Positions 1 through 6,128 of a stretch of 6,388 nucleotides of DNA are shown here, one piece after another. The position numbers and the translations under genes were made by a program. The stretch lies in NCBI GenBank assembly GCA_945901835.1, contig CAMDMH010000197.1, positions 1 to 6,388 of the forward strand, given 5' to 3'. How positions within the stretch are numbered: the stretch's first letter is position 1; every line of letters begins with the position of its first letter. Source of the DNA: Devosia equisanguinis (GTDB taxonomy: Bacteria > Pseudomonadota > Alphaproteobacteria > Rhizobiales > Hyphomicrobiaceae). The notes under the pieces were generated by a model, which was given only the letters and a program-made list of their open reading frames with translations, was not told the DNA's origin and ran no database searches.

Positions 1-428
1 CCTTGCGGCGAAGCGCTTCCCGCATCCCGTCCTGGTGACCGCCATTCGTGGGTCTCGACCCTGACGTCGGCATTCGCGAACAGGCGCTGCAACACCCTTC
101 GGGCGATCCATCTGCGGACCGGTGGCACGAGGAGGGGCAGCGCGATGAGATCGGTGAGTAATCCTGGAATGAGCAAAAGGGCCCCGGCAATCATGAGCAT
201 TAAGCTGTCGACCACGGGCTCAATGGGCGGGCGTCCCTCGGCCATCGACTGGGCAGTCCTTCGTGCGGCCTGAAGGCCCTGACTCTGGACGATGAGGCCA
301 CCTGCCACGCCAGTGACGACCAACAGCAGAAGGGTCAGCCAAATGCCAATATTCTGGCCGACCTTTATGAGTACGGCCAGTTCCAGCAAGGGGAACGCAA
401 AGCCCAGCAGGATCAGGGCGATATGCAT
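1..428 (-). CDS. fxsA: FxsA family inner-membrane protein, 3' end outside the window
   Basis: The minus strand reads from ATG at 428 to the left edge without a stop, giving 142 residues of an incomplete protein. The N-terminal part is membrane-embedded: hydrophobic stretches lie at about residues 3-21, 27-47 and 76-101. The last carries an IPGLLTD motif (87-93) followed by LIALPLLVPPVRRW, typical of the FxsA family (PF04186). The tail after residue 103 is basic and then polar, so cytoplasmic by the positive-inside rule. E. coli FxsA is known for relieving F-plasmid exclusion of phage T7 when overproduced; its normal job is unclear. No upstream in-frame start is close; a GAGGG lies 13 bases before the ATG, slightly far for a ribosome binding site. 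In related genomes secB often follows fxsA, so it may lie just past the left edge (inference). Family assignment is strong; only the C-terminal end is missing. Confidence 0.93.
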   Translation of the reverse strand, partial: MHIALILLGFAFPLLELAVLIKVGQNIGIWLTLLLLVVTGVAGGLIVQSQGLQAARRTAQSMAEGRPPIEPVVDSLMLMIAGALLLIPGLLTDLIALPLLVPPVRRWIARRVLQRLFANADVRVETHEWRSPGRDAGSASPQ

Positions 429-555
429 GCGATGCCGGTTACCCTCGAGCGAATTGTGATTGCAGCGGGGCCCCAGTGGGCGTAATCGAAAATCAGGAGT
501 TGCTGCCGCCTCGAAGCTGCAGTTCGTCGGCTACACTTCGTTGTCTGCCCTTGGT

Positions 556-592
556 TGGTTGCCTTGCTTTAGTTGGTTGCACAAGGCAGCTA
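556..592. other. Stem-loop in the fxsA-timA intergenic region
   Basis: TGCCTTG at 560-566 is followed by its exact reverse complement CAAGGCA at 582-588, with a 15-base loop. The stem can be extended outward to 556-592 through two wobble pairs. No T-run follows on either strand, so it does not look like an intrinsic terminator. It may be a 5' leader structure, part of a small RNA, or a protein-binding site. The loop also contains GTTGGTTGC, which directly repeats the sequence at 553-562 apart from its first bases. Function is unknown. Confidence 0.35.
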
Positions 593-627
593 CTTAGGTT
601 CGAGTTCCACTATGACGGCCATAATCG

Positions 628-647
628 CTCGACGCACTGGTGTCGAG
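628..647. other. Compact inverted repeat about 55 bases before timA
   Basis: CTCGACGC at 628-635 and GTGTCGAG at 640-647 pair over 8 positions with one G-T wobble, around the four-base loop ACTG. The first six pairs are perfect. There is no T-run on the plus side, so it is not a standard terminator. In DNA form it would suit a dimeric regulator; in RNA form it would be a stable hairpin in the timA leader if transcription starts upstream. Neither role can be decided from sequence alone. Confidence 0.4.
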
Positions 648-700
648 GCGGTTCAGACATTACATAGTCCAGACGAGTGTCATTTTCCGAGAAAGCACCA

Positions 701-1438
701 ATGGACGGCAAGATCGACCTCATCACGTTGATTTCCCTGGTGGTCGCTATTGTCGCGATCTGGAAACTGCGCAGCGTTCTCGGACAGCGCACCAACCAGG
801 ACGAAACGCGGATCGACCAGCAATTGCGCGCGCGCCAGGAGCGCGAGCGGCAGGCGGCGGCCAATCAGAAGGTCGTGGCCATGCCCCGGCGCGGCGCCGA
901 CGAGGCCGGGGCTGCCGCGTCTGCTGCCGATCAGGCAGCACTCGCCCAGGCGGAGGAGAAGCTCAAAACCTTCTCTCCTGATCCGGCTGTCGAGCAAGGG
1001 CTGCTCGCCATTCTCCGCGCTGAAGGCGCGTTCGATCCAGCCAACTTCATGCTGGGGGCCAAGCAGGCCTACGAAATGATCGTGACGGCTTTCGCGGAAG
1101 GCAACCGGCGGATGCTCAAGGATCTCCTGAGCAAGGAGGTCATGGAAGGATTCAATGCCGCGATTACAGATCGCGAGCGCAAAGGCGAGGTCATCGACCA
1201 GAGCTTCGTTGGGATCAACAAGGCCGATATCGTTGGCGCGGAACTCAAGAACGGCGTCGCCACCGTCACGGTGAAGTTCGAGAGCCAGTTGATCTCCGCC
1301 ACACGTAACAAGGCGGGCGAGGTCATCGCTGGTGATCCCCAGCGGATCGCGGACGTCACCGACATCTGGAGCTTTGCGCGCGAGGTCGGATCGCGCAGCC
1401 CGAACTGGAAGCTGGTCGCAACCGAGCCGGGCAGCTGA
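701..1438 (+). CDS. timA: Tim44-domain (TimA-like) membrane-anchored protein
   Basis: This 245-residue protein has one N-terminal transmembrane segment (about 5-21), directly followed by LRSVLGQRT (23-31), a junction motif common in alphaproteobacterial Tim44-like proteins. A charged, Ala/Gln/Arg-rich linker runs to about residue 85. The remainder (about 95-240) is a Tim44-like domain (PF04280), with the FDPANFMLGAK helix near 107-117 and a C-terminal VTDIWSFAREVGSRSPNWKL strand-turn-helix region. Caulobacter TimA is the characterised relative: an inner-membrane protein related to the mitochondrial import subunit Tim44, with a role in bacteria not firmly established. I chose ATG 701 over GTG 677 because the hydrophobic segment then begins at the N-terminus as in relatives, and GAGAAAG at 689-695 can serve as a weak ribosome binding site. 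It is the first gene of the probable timA-mltA-smr operon; mltA starts about 77 bases after its stop. Confidence 0.9.
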   Translation: MDGKIDLITLISLVVAIVAIWKLRSVLGQRTNQDETRIDQQLRARQERERQAAANQKVVAMPRRGADEAGAAASAADQAALAQAEEKLKTFSPDPAVEQGLLAILRAEGAFDPANFMLGAKQAYEMIVTAFAEGNRRMLKDLLSKEVMEGFNAAITDRERKGEVIDQSFVGINKADIVGAELKNGVATVTVKFESQLISATRNKAGEVIAGDPQRIADVTDIWSFAREVGSRSPNWKLVATEPGS

Positions 1439-1515
1439 CGCGATAGCCCCCGCAGACGGCGTTTCACCCCAAAACGGGCGCATCTCGAGAGCGATTGTCC
1501 AGAACGGTTGCAGCC

Positions 1516-2625
1516 ATGTCCGACATGAGATTGCAGCCGGTAGGGTTCCGAGAGCTTGTCGGATGGGACAACGCCGACCATTCGGCGGCGTTCTCGGCTT
1601 TCAAGACATCGGCTGTTGCCGTCATTGCGAGTCGGGTTGCGCGCGGCGGCAGATGCGATGCTGAACAAGTCGCGGCCTTGTCGGACGCATGCCGGGAGGC
1701 GATCAGGCGTGGGGGCGCGCGTGTATCCCGTGCCGAGGCGCGGGGCTTCTTCGAGCGGTTCTTCGTGCCCAACCGCATCTTGCACGATCGGCCGCATGGG
1801 CTTTTGACGGGCTACTACGAGCCCGTCGTCGATGGACGGCGCATCTGCGAGGGGCGTTTCCAGGTGCCGCTTTTTCGCCGGCCGCCGGATCTCGAGAACA
1901 TCGTAGGGGAGACCGAGCGTGGCCGCGCCGGCTTGCGCTACACCCACATGCGCCGGACCGCCGAAGGTTTGGAGCCGTTTCCGGCGCGGGCGGAGATCGA
2001 TGCGGGGGCCTTGTCGGGGCGTGGGCTGGAGATCATGTGGCTCGCAGATCCCGTCGACGTGTTCTTCGCGCAGGTGCAGGGCTCGTTGCGCGTGCGGTTG
2101 CCGGACGGGACTACAGCCGGGCTGACTTATGATGGCAAGAACGGCCATCCCTACACTTCGATCGGACGGATATTGATCGAGCGGGGCGAAATTCCAGCGG
2201 CCGATATGTCGATGGGGCGGCTCGCCGAATGGTTGCGCGCCGATGAAGTGCGAGGGCGCGCGATGATGCAGAACAATGCCTCGTTCGCGTTCTTTCGGGA
2301 GGCCGATGGCGCGAGCGCGTTGAGCGCGCTCGGGTGCGACCTCGCTGCGGGGCGAAGCCTCGCCGTCGATACCGGCTATCATGCGTTGGGTCTGCCGGTC
2401 TTCGTCGATGCGCCGGGGCTACTCCATGGGGTGCAGCGGCGTCCGTTCCGCCGATTGATGATCGCGCAGGATGTCGGCTCGGCCATTCGCGGGGCCGAGC
2501 GCGGCGACATCTATTTCGGTTCCGGTGAGGTTGCCGAGCGGCGGGCCGGCATCACGAAGCATCGCGGTAACCTGTTCGTGCTGATGCCGCGCGTCGAGCG
2601 ATCGAAGCGGGGGGCCGCGCGATGA
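1516..2625 (+). CDS. mltA: MltA-type membrane-bound lytic murein transglycosylase A
   Basis: The predicted 369-residue protein cleaves the glycosidic bond between MurNAc and GlcNAc in peptidoglycan, forming 1,6-anhydro ends (known for the family). The MltA domain (PF03562) is marked by GYYEP near residues 98-102 and YDGKNGHPYTSIGR at 205-218. The C-terminal 3D domain (PF06725), named for three conserved aspartates, follows: AVDTGYHALG around D285, AQDVGSAIRG around D319 and GDIYFGSG around D331; these house the family's catalytic aspartate. The start is uncertain: TTG 1495, ATG 1516 and ATG 1525 are all in frame and none has a strong ribosome binding site. An in-frame TAG at 1444-1446 limits any extension, and nothing between it and the domain is hydrophobic, so there is no signal peptide or lipobox, unlike E. 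coli MltA. The stop overlaps the smr start by four bases (ATGA), indicating translational coupling. Confidence 0.93.
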   Translation: MSDMRLQPVGFRELVGWDNADHSAAFSAFKTSAVAVIASRVARGGRCDAEQVAALSDACREAIRRGGARVSRAEARGFFERFFVPNRILHDRPHGLLTGYYEPVVDGRRICEGRFQVPLFRRPPDLENIVGETERGRAGLRYTHMRRTAEGLEPFPARAEIDAGALSGRGLEIMWLADPVDVFFAQVQGSLRVRLPDGTTAGLTYDGKNGHPYTSIGRILIERGEIPAADMSMGRLAEWLRADEVRGRAMMQNNASFAFFREADGASALSALGCDLAAGRSLAVDTGYHALGLPVFVDAPGLLHGVQRRPFRRLMIAQDVGSAIRGAERGDIYFGSGEVAERRAGITKHRGNLFVLMPRVERSKRGAAR

Positions 2626-3296
2626 GCGGGGATGGAGGCAAGAACAAGCCGCGGCGTCGCAGACTTCTCAGCGAAGAGGATGTGGCACTCTGGAACATCG
2701 TGGCGCAGAGCATCGGGCCGACGAAGGGCAAGTCGCGCGTGCGTGAAGTTGAGCCGGACCCGGATGCGACCGTCGATGCTGCTGCTGACGCACATCGAGG
2801 TGGACGGGGCGAGCCACGCCGGCCACCTGCCGCGCGTGCAAAACAGAATGGCGCGCTGCCGGCAATTCCTCCAGCGCGGGTAGCCACGCCTGCGCCGGCT
2901 GTATCGAAGGCGCGGCCGCAGGAACCCAAGTCCGTGCCGCTCGAGCGGCGGAAAGCGCGGCGGATCGCGCGTGGCACCGATGAGATCGAGGCTCGGCTCG
3001 ACCTGCACGGCATGACGCAGGACGACGCGCATTGGGAGCTCGTCGGGTTCGTGCGGCGTTGCCAGGCGGCCGGGTTTCGCACGGTGCTGGTGATCACGGG
3101 GAAGGGCGGGCCCTTGCGCCGGCATCACGACGACGGCGACGACTATGACGAGAGGCCGCGCGGAGTCCTGAGGCGCAACGTCCCGCGCTGGCTCGCGGGG
3201 CCGGAGATCGGCGCACTGGTCGTCAATTATACGACCGCGCACATCCGTCATGGCGGCGAAGGCGCGCTTTACGTCCAGTTGCGACGCAAGGGGTGA
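2622..3296 (+). CDS. Smr-domain protein (MutS2 C-terminal-like nuclease domain)
   Basis: This 224-residue protein has a basic N-terminus (KNKPRRRR at 7-14), a conserved LLSEEDVALWN segment (15-25), a disordered Pro/Ala/Arg-rich linker (about 40-110) and a C-terminal Smr domain (PF01713). Diagnostic motifs are LDLHGMT (126-132, with DLHG at 127-130), VITGKGG (157-163, the TGxG motif) and HGGEGALYVQLRR (210-222). Smr domains in MutS2 and stand-alone proteins have nicking or RNA endonuclease activity; the substrate here is unknown. Between TGKGG and the GVLRRNVPRWL helix sits an acidic insert with His-His and several Asp (HHDDGDDYDE, about 168-177). The length fits alphaproteobacterial stand-alone Smr proteins. 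ATG 2622 overlaps the mltA stop, with a G-run at 2609-2614 as possible ribosome binding site. Convergent with the minus-strand gene ending at 3321; I see no clear terminator in the 24-base gap. Confidence 0.92.
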   Translation: MSGDGGKNKPRRRRLLSEEDVALWNIVAQSIGPTKGKSRVREVEPDPDATVDAAADAHRGGRGEPRRPPAARAKQNGALPAIPPARVATPAPAVSKARPQEPKSVPLERRKARRIARGTDEIEARLDLHGMTQDDAHWELVGFVRRCQAAGFRTVLVITGKGGPLRRHHDDGDDYDERPRGVLRRNVPRWLAGPEIGALVVNYTTAHIRHGGEGALYVQLRRKG

Positions 3297-3320
3297 CGCG
3301 CTGGGAGACGCGACGCCCGA

Positions 3321-4276
3321 TCAGCCTTTCCAGTGAGCGTCTGGATCTTCCTCGGGCACGACGGCGGCGACTATCGTCACGGACGTGTGGGCGTCGATCT
3401 CGATGGGGTGATCGGGGGCGTCGTAGCCGGTTTTCCAGAAGACGATCTCGGCAGATCCTTTCGGTACGTGCAAGGTTGCCCGGCCGTTCTCATCCGTGGT
3501 GGCGCGATAGCTGCCGATACGCACGAGGGTTTCCGGCACGCCGACTCCCGTCACCGCTTCGAGCACTTCGACATCGATGCGATGATCAGGTGGTGCTGCG
3601 ATGGGCAGGGTGAAGGTGCAATCGACGGCTTCGTGCGCAAGTGCCAACTCGTCGGCTACAAGGTGGGCAGTCCAAGTGGCGATGCCCGGATCCGGGGGGC
3701 GGTGGAGTGGACCTCGGCCCAGAGCAATGCGGTCGTTCCCGGCCATGGTGCTTTGCCGAGGATTGGACGCGCGAGGACTTCGCCCAATGCGTTGCGGATC
3801 TCGAGTGTCCGACCGGCGAGGACCAAGCCTGCCGTTGAGGTCGCGCCGACTGTGAGCGTGACCGGCTGGCCTGCCGGGATCGTGTCGGGCACTCCCCAAA
3901 CGGCGAGAGAGGCAGTGTGCGGGGCGATATCGTACGACCAATCCCTGGCCACAGCGGCATGGGACGGGACGCTCTGTCCGGCTGGGGCGTAGGGGGCTGG
4001 GGCGTAGGACAAGGTCCATGTCTGGCGGCCCGGCTTCGTGCTGGCCACGAGGTCGATCGCGGTCGCTCGTCCGTCCACGATTTCGACGGCGTGTGCGCTT
4101 CCGTCGGGGCCGCGGATTTCGAGCGTTCGGCTTCCCAGGCGACAACCGGACGCGCAGTCGATGCGAACCGAGATCGCGAAGGGGTCACCGACCCGGACGA
4201 TGTCGTCCGGTGCGGCGGTTGGGCCGTCGATCACCACGATCTCGGTCGCGTGCAGCACTTCGTGTCGGCGCGGCAC
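3321..4276 (-). pseudogene. Frameshifted beta-repeat protein with carboxypeptidase-regulatory-like domain
   Basis: Translation starts at GTG 4276, 11 bases after the FAD gene stop, with GGGAG seven bases ahead. As sequenced it reads 206 residues to TAG at 3656. Homology-like sequence then continues in another minus-strand frame to TGA at 3321. Adding one C to the six-C sense run (G at 3694-3699) joins STAP to PDPGIATWTAHLVADEL and gives 318 residues. The joined protein has two tandem units: residues 31 and 137 begin equivalent strands (DPFAISV / QPVTLTV), and RTLEIR recurs at 50-55 and 156-161, exactly 106 residues apart. A C-terminal domain with VEVLEAVTGVGVPETLV, TTDENGRATLHVPKG and VFWKTGYDAP resembles carboxypeptidase-regulatory-like/Ig-like folds. 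There is a CASGC pair (41-45) in unit one. No signal peptide is visible. Function is unknown; the pairing with the FAD gene suggests an accessory role (inference). If not repaired, the C-terminal half could only be made from an internal start such as ATG 3746. A sequencing error is as likely as a true lesion. Confidence 0.8.
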
Positions 4277-4287
4277 GGATCGGCTCC

Positions 4288-5976
4288 CTACGTGACGCCG
4301 CGACGTTTGGCGGCGTGGCGGCCAGCGACACGGCCGAACACGAGGCAGCGGGCGAGACCATGCTGCGAGAAGCCGCCTTGGGCTTCGCCGGCGCAGTACA
4401 GGCCGTCGATCACCTTGCCATGTAAGTCCACGACTTCGGCGTGGACGTTGGTGCGCAGTCCGGTGAGGGCATCGTGAAGGATGGGCGTCGACCAGGCGGC
4501 GAAGAACGGCGGTGTTGCGATCTTGTGGATGGGCTTGGGACGATTGAAGTCCGCGTCCTTGCCGGTATCGACGAAGCCGTTGAAGCGCGTAATCGTCTCC
4601 TGCAGCACATTGCCGGGAATGGGATGGTGCTGGTGCGGGTTCTTGATCTTCGTCGCCAACTCGGCAATCGTGTCCGCCTGGAAGAAGTAGCCGGCCGGAT
4701 CGACGTGCGGGGGTTGCGTGGTCCACTTCTCGCGCTTGGCGCCTTCCGCGTCGAAGATCGCCCAGATCGGGCCGCCGCCATTGAGCTTCTTGGGGTCGCC
4801 GTTCCACTGCATCGCAGCTGCGAAAAAGTCGTAGTTGCCGGACAGCTCGTTCCAGAAACGCTTGCCGCGATCGTTGACCATCACGACGTTCTGCCAGTCC
4901 TTGACGGTCAGGCCGACCGCGCGGGCGAACTTGAACATCGGGCTCTCGGGCTCGTAGGCCAAGCTCGAATAGCCCCACTGGCAGCCGATGTGGCGAGTCT
5001 TGGTGATGGCGGCGGCGGTTTCCGTGGTTTGGTTCGCGGTCGACCAGAGTGCGGCGCCGTGCTCCATGGCGGCGATCTCGCCGGAGGCGTCCTGATTGAC
5101 CCAGGGCTGGCAGGCTTGCTGATATTCCTCGGTCAGGCGCGGATCGAACATGCGGCGGAAGTCGACGTTGCCGGTGTGGCCGCCAGTCGCGAGGATCAAG
5201 CCTTTTCTTGCGCGGATGTTGAACGTCTTGCCCTCGGCTGTGACCGTGATGCCCTGAACACGTCCGCTTCGACCATCCCGGATGATCTTGGTCATGCGGT
5301 GTTTCAGCAAGATCTCGGCGCCTTTCTCGCGGGCCTTGAGCGCGAGCTGGCGGACGAGGCCAGAGCCGTTGCGATTACGCTTGGGGGCGATGATCTCGGC
5401 AGGATTGTCCCATTCCACCGTTAGAAAGGTTCGCGGAACGGTAGACGACTGCTCGGGGCCGACCAACTTTTCGATCAGCTTGACGCCGTTCGCGACGAGG
5501 AAATCATACGTGGGTACGTTTTCGTCTGCGAACACGCGCACGAGATCGCGATCGGAGTAACGGCTGTCGGCGTGATCGTGACGGACCCAGTCGAGGAACA
5601 CCTGGTCGGCGCTGTCCTTGACGTTGAGCTTCTGCTGCAGGGCGTGGCCACCACCGATGTGCAGCCGGCCGCCGCTGAGGATGCCGCGACCGCCGATATC
5701 GTAGTTTGCGTCGATGACGATCACGGATGCGCCGTTGTCACGCGCGGTGATGGCTGCGGGCAATCCCGCGACGCCTGCACCGATGACGATGACATCGGTC
5801 GTTCGCGCCCAGCGGGACTGCGCTTCGGCTTCCTGACTGCTGGCGGTGGCAATCGCTGCCGCACCGACGCCGGCTGCGGCGCCACGGGTGAGAAAGCCGC
5901 GACGGCTTACCGAGACCTTCACGTCCCGTGCTTTTTCTACTTTTCTCGGATCGCCGGTCTCGTTGTCCTTGGTCAT
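4288..5976 (-). CDS. Tat-exported FAD-dependent dehydrogenase, fumarate reductase flavoprotein superfamily
   Basis: This 562-residue flavoprotein has a twin-arginine signal: SRRGFL at 24-29, a small-residue hydrophobic stretch 32-45, and probable cleavage after AEA (50-52). The FAD-binding Rossmann motif is VIVIGAGVAG (62-71), with the ribose-binding acidic residue in VIVID (D89) and a glycine-rich SGGRLHIGGG (101-110). LILATGGHTGN lies around 261-271. The C-terminal flavin contact is GLYCAGEAQGG (525-535), then HGLARCLVFGRVAG. This matches FAD_binding_2 (PF00890), which includes fumarate reductases, flavocytochrome c, 3-ketosteroid dehydrogenases and tricarballylate dehydrogenase. The substrate is not identifiable: the classical HGANRLGGNAL segment of fumarate reductases is shortened here. 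I prefer ATG 5976 to ATG 6015 because AGGGG lies seven bases upstream; the upper ATG has no ribosome binding site. No heme-binding CxxCH is present, so an external electron acceptor is expected. It leads a two-gene unit with the frameshifted gene at 3321-4276. Confidence 0.9.
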   Translation of the reverse strand: MTKDNETGDPRKVEKARDVKVSVSRRGFLTRGAAAGVGAAAIATASSQEAEAQSRWARTTDVIVIGAGVAGLPAAITARDNGASVIVIDANYDIGGRGILSGGRLHIGGGHALQQKLNVKDSADQVFLDWVRHDHADSRYSDRDLVRVFADENVPTYDFLVANGVKLIEKLVGPEQSSTVPRTFLTVEWDNPAEIIAPKRNRNGSGLVRQLALKAREKGAEILLKHRMTKIIRDGRSGRVQGITVTAEGKTFNIRARKGLILATGGHTGNVDFRRMFDPRLTEEYQQACQPWVNQDASGEIAAMEHGAALWSTANQTTETAAAITKTRHIGCQWGYSSLAYEPESPMFKFARAVGLTVKDWQNVVMVNDRGKRFWNELSGNYDFFAAAMQWNGDPKKLNGGGPIWAIFDAEGAKREKWTTQPPHVDPAGYFFQADTIAELATKIKNPHQHHPIPGNVLQETITRFNGFVDTGKDADFNRPKPIHKIATPPFFAAWSTPILHDALTGLRTNVHAEVVDLHGKVIDGLYCAGEAQGGFSQHGLARCLVFGRVAGRHAAKRRGVT

Positions 5977-6029
5977 GCGTTTCCCCTGGCTGCGTTGTTC
6001 TTGTCTCTTTGCCATGCTTGCGGGGGATG

Positions 6030-6055
6030 TTGACCTCGTGCGGTTGGATGGTCAA
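6030..6055. promoter_or_regulatory. Possible divergent promoter pair (TTGACC / GGTCAA)
   Basis: TTGACC at 6030-6035 and its reverse complement GGTCAA at 6050-6055 each give a near-consensus sigma-70 -35 hexamer, pointing in opposite directions. For the minus strand, a 17-base spacer leads to CAACAT (6032-6027), a weak -10, which would place transcription start near 6020. That is about 45 bases before ATG 5976 and fits the downstream start chosen for the FAD gene. For the plus strand the matching -10 is poor. The two half-sites could alternatively be a regulator's inverted repeat. Low to moderate confidence. Confidence 0.35.
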
Positions 6056-6090
6056 GAGTTCACGCCAAGCCGCACCAGGATGTCGGCGCA

Positions 6091-6113
6091 ATTCTGAAAT
6101 GCGATTTCAGGAT
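6091..6113. promoter_or_regulatory. 23-base palindrome, candidate operator
   Basis: The core CTGAAATGCGATTTCAG (6094-6110) is a perfect inverted repeat of 7-base arms around GCG. Pairing continues outward to 6091-6113 with one mismatch (6093/6111). It sits immediately upstream of the ribosome binding site (GGAGGA, 6115-6120) of the plus-strand gene at 6129, in the region shared with the divergent FAD gene. Its size and symmetry suit a dimeric transcription factor. It also contains TGA-N9-TCA, the form of the rhizobial RirA iron box, but that motif is too loose to name the regulator. As RNA it would form a hairpin next to the ribosome binding site. Confidence 0.5.
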
Positions 6114-6128
6114 CGGAGGACGAAAGGG

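Larger units (their letters stand above)
429..700. other. Intergenic region between divergent fxsA and timA
   Basis: These 272 bases must hold the start signals for both divergent genes. The stretch from about 490 to 690 is visibly less GC-rich than the flanking genes. It contains two stem-loops (556-592 and 628-647, listed separately) and a GGGGCCCC palindrome at 467-474. I could not find a convincing -35/-10 pair for either direction. A 63-codon reading frame from GTG 476 to 667 has no ribosome binding site or recognisable composition, and I do not call it a gene. Confidence 0.6.

Noticed and set aside
596..612. GGTTCGAGTTCC, resembling a tRNA T-loop
   Set aside because: The flanking bases do not form a T-stem and no acceptor, D or anticodon arm fits around it.
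476..667. 63-codon frame with LVGC stretches suggesting a lipoprotein
   Set aside because: GTG start without a ribosome binding site, no proper signal-peptide layout before the Cys residues, and its reading runs through both stem-loops.
680..1483. 267-codon minus-strand open frame opposite timA
   Set aside because: Shadow of the Tim44-domain gene, with no motif of its own.
1069..2382. 437-codon minus-strand open frame across timA and mltA
   Set aside because: It is antisense to two recognised families; long antisense frames are expected in GC-rich DNA.
3297..3345. Possible terminator between smr and the convergent gene (AGACGC 3306-3311 with GCGTCT 3337-3342)
   Set aside because: The stem is only six pairs with a 25-base loop and no T-run, so it is not a credible intrinsic terminator.
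3692..3700. Programmed -1 frameshift at the C-run
   Set aside because: The sense codons GCC CCC CGG do not make a standard slippery heptamer, since the second tRNA would re-pair poorly. A one-base indel in a homopolymer is simpler.
3333..3992. 219-codon plus-strand open frame opposite the beta-repeat gene
   Set aside because: The minus-strand readings show internal repeats and domain-like sequence; the plus-strand reading shows none.
4441..5424. 327-codon plus-strand open frame opposite the FAD gene
   Set aside because: It lies wholly antisense to a gene with clear FAD motifs. Its composition is explained by GC-rich codon bias, and it has no recognisable domain.
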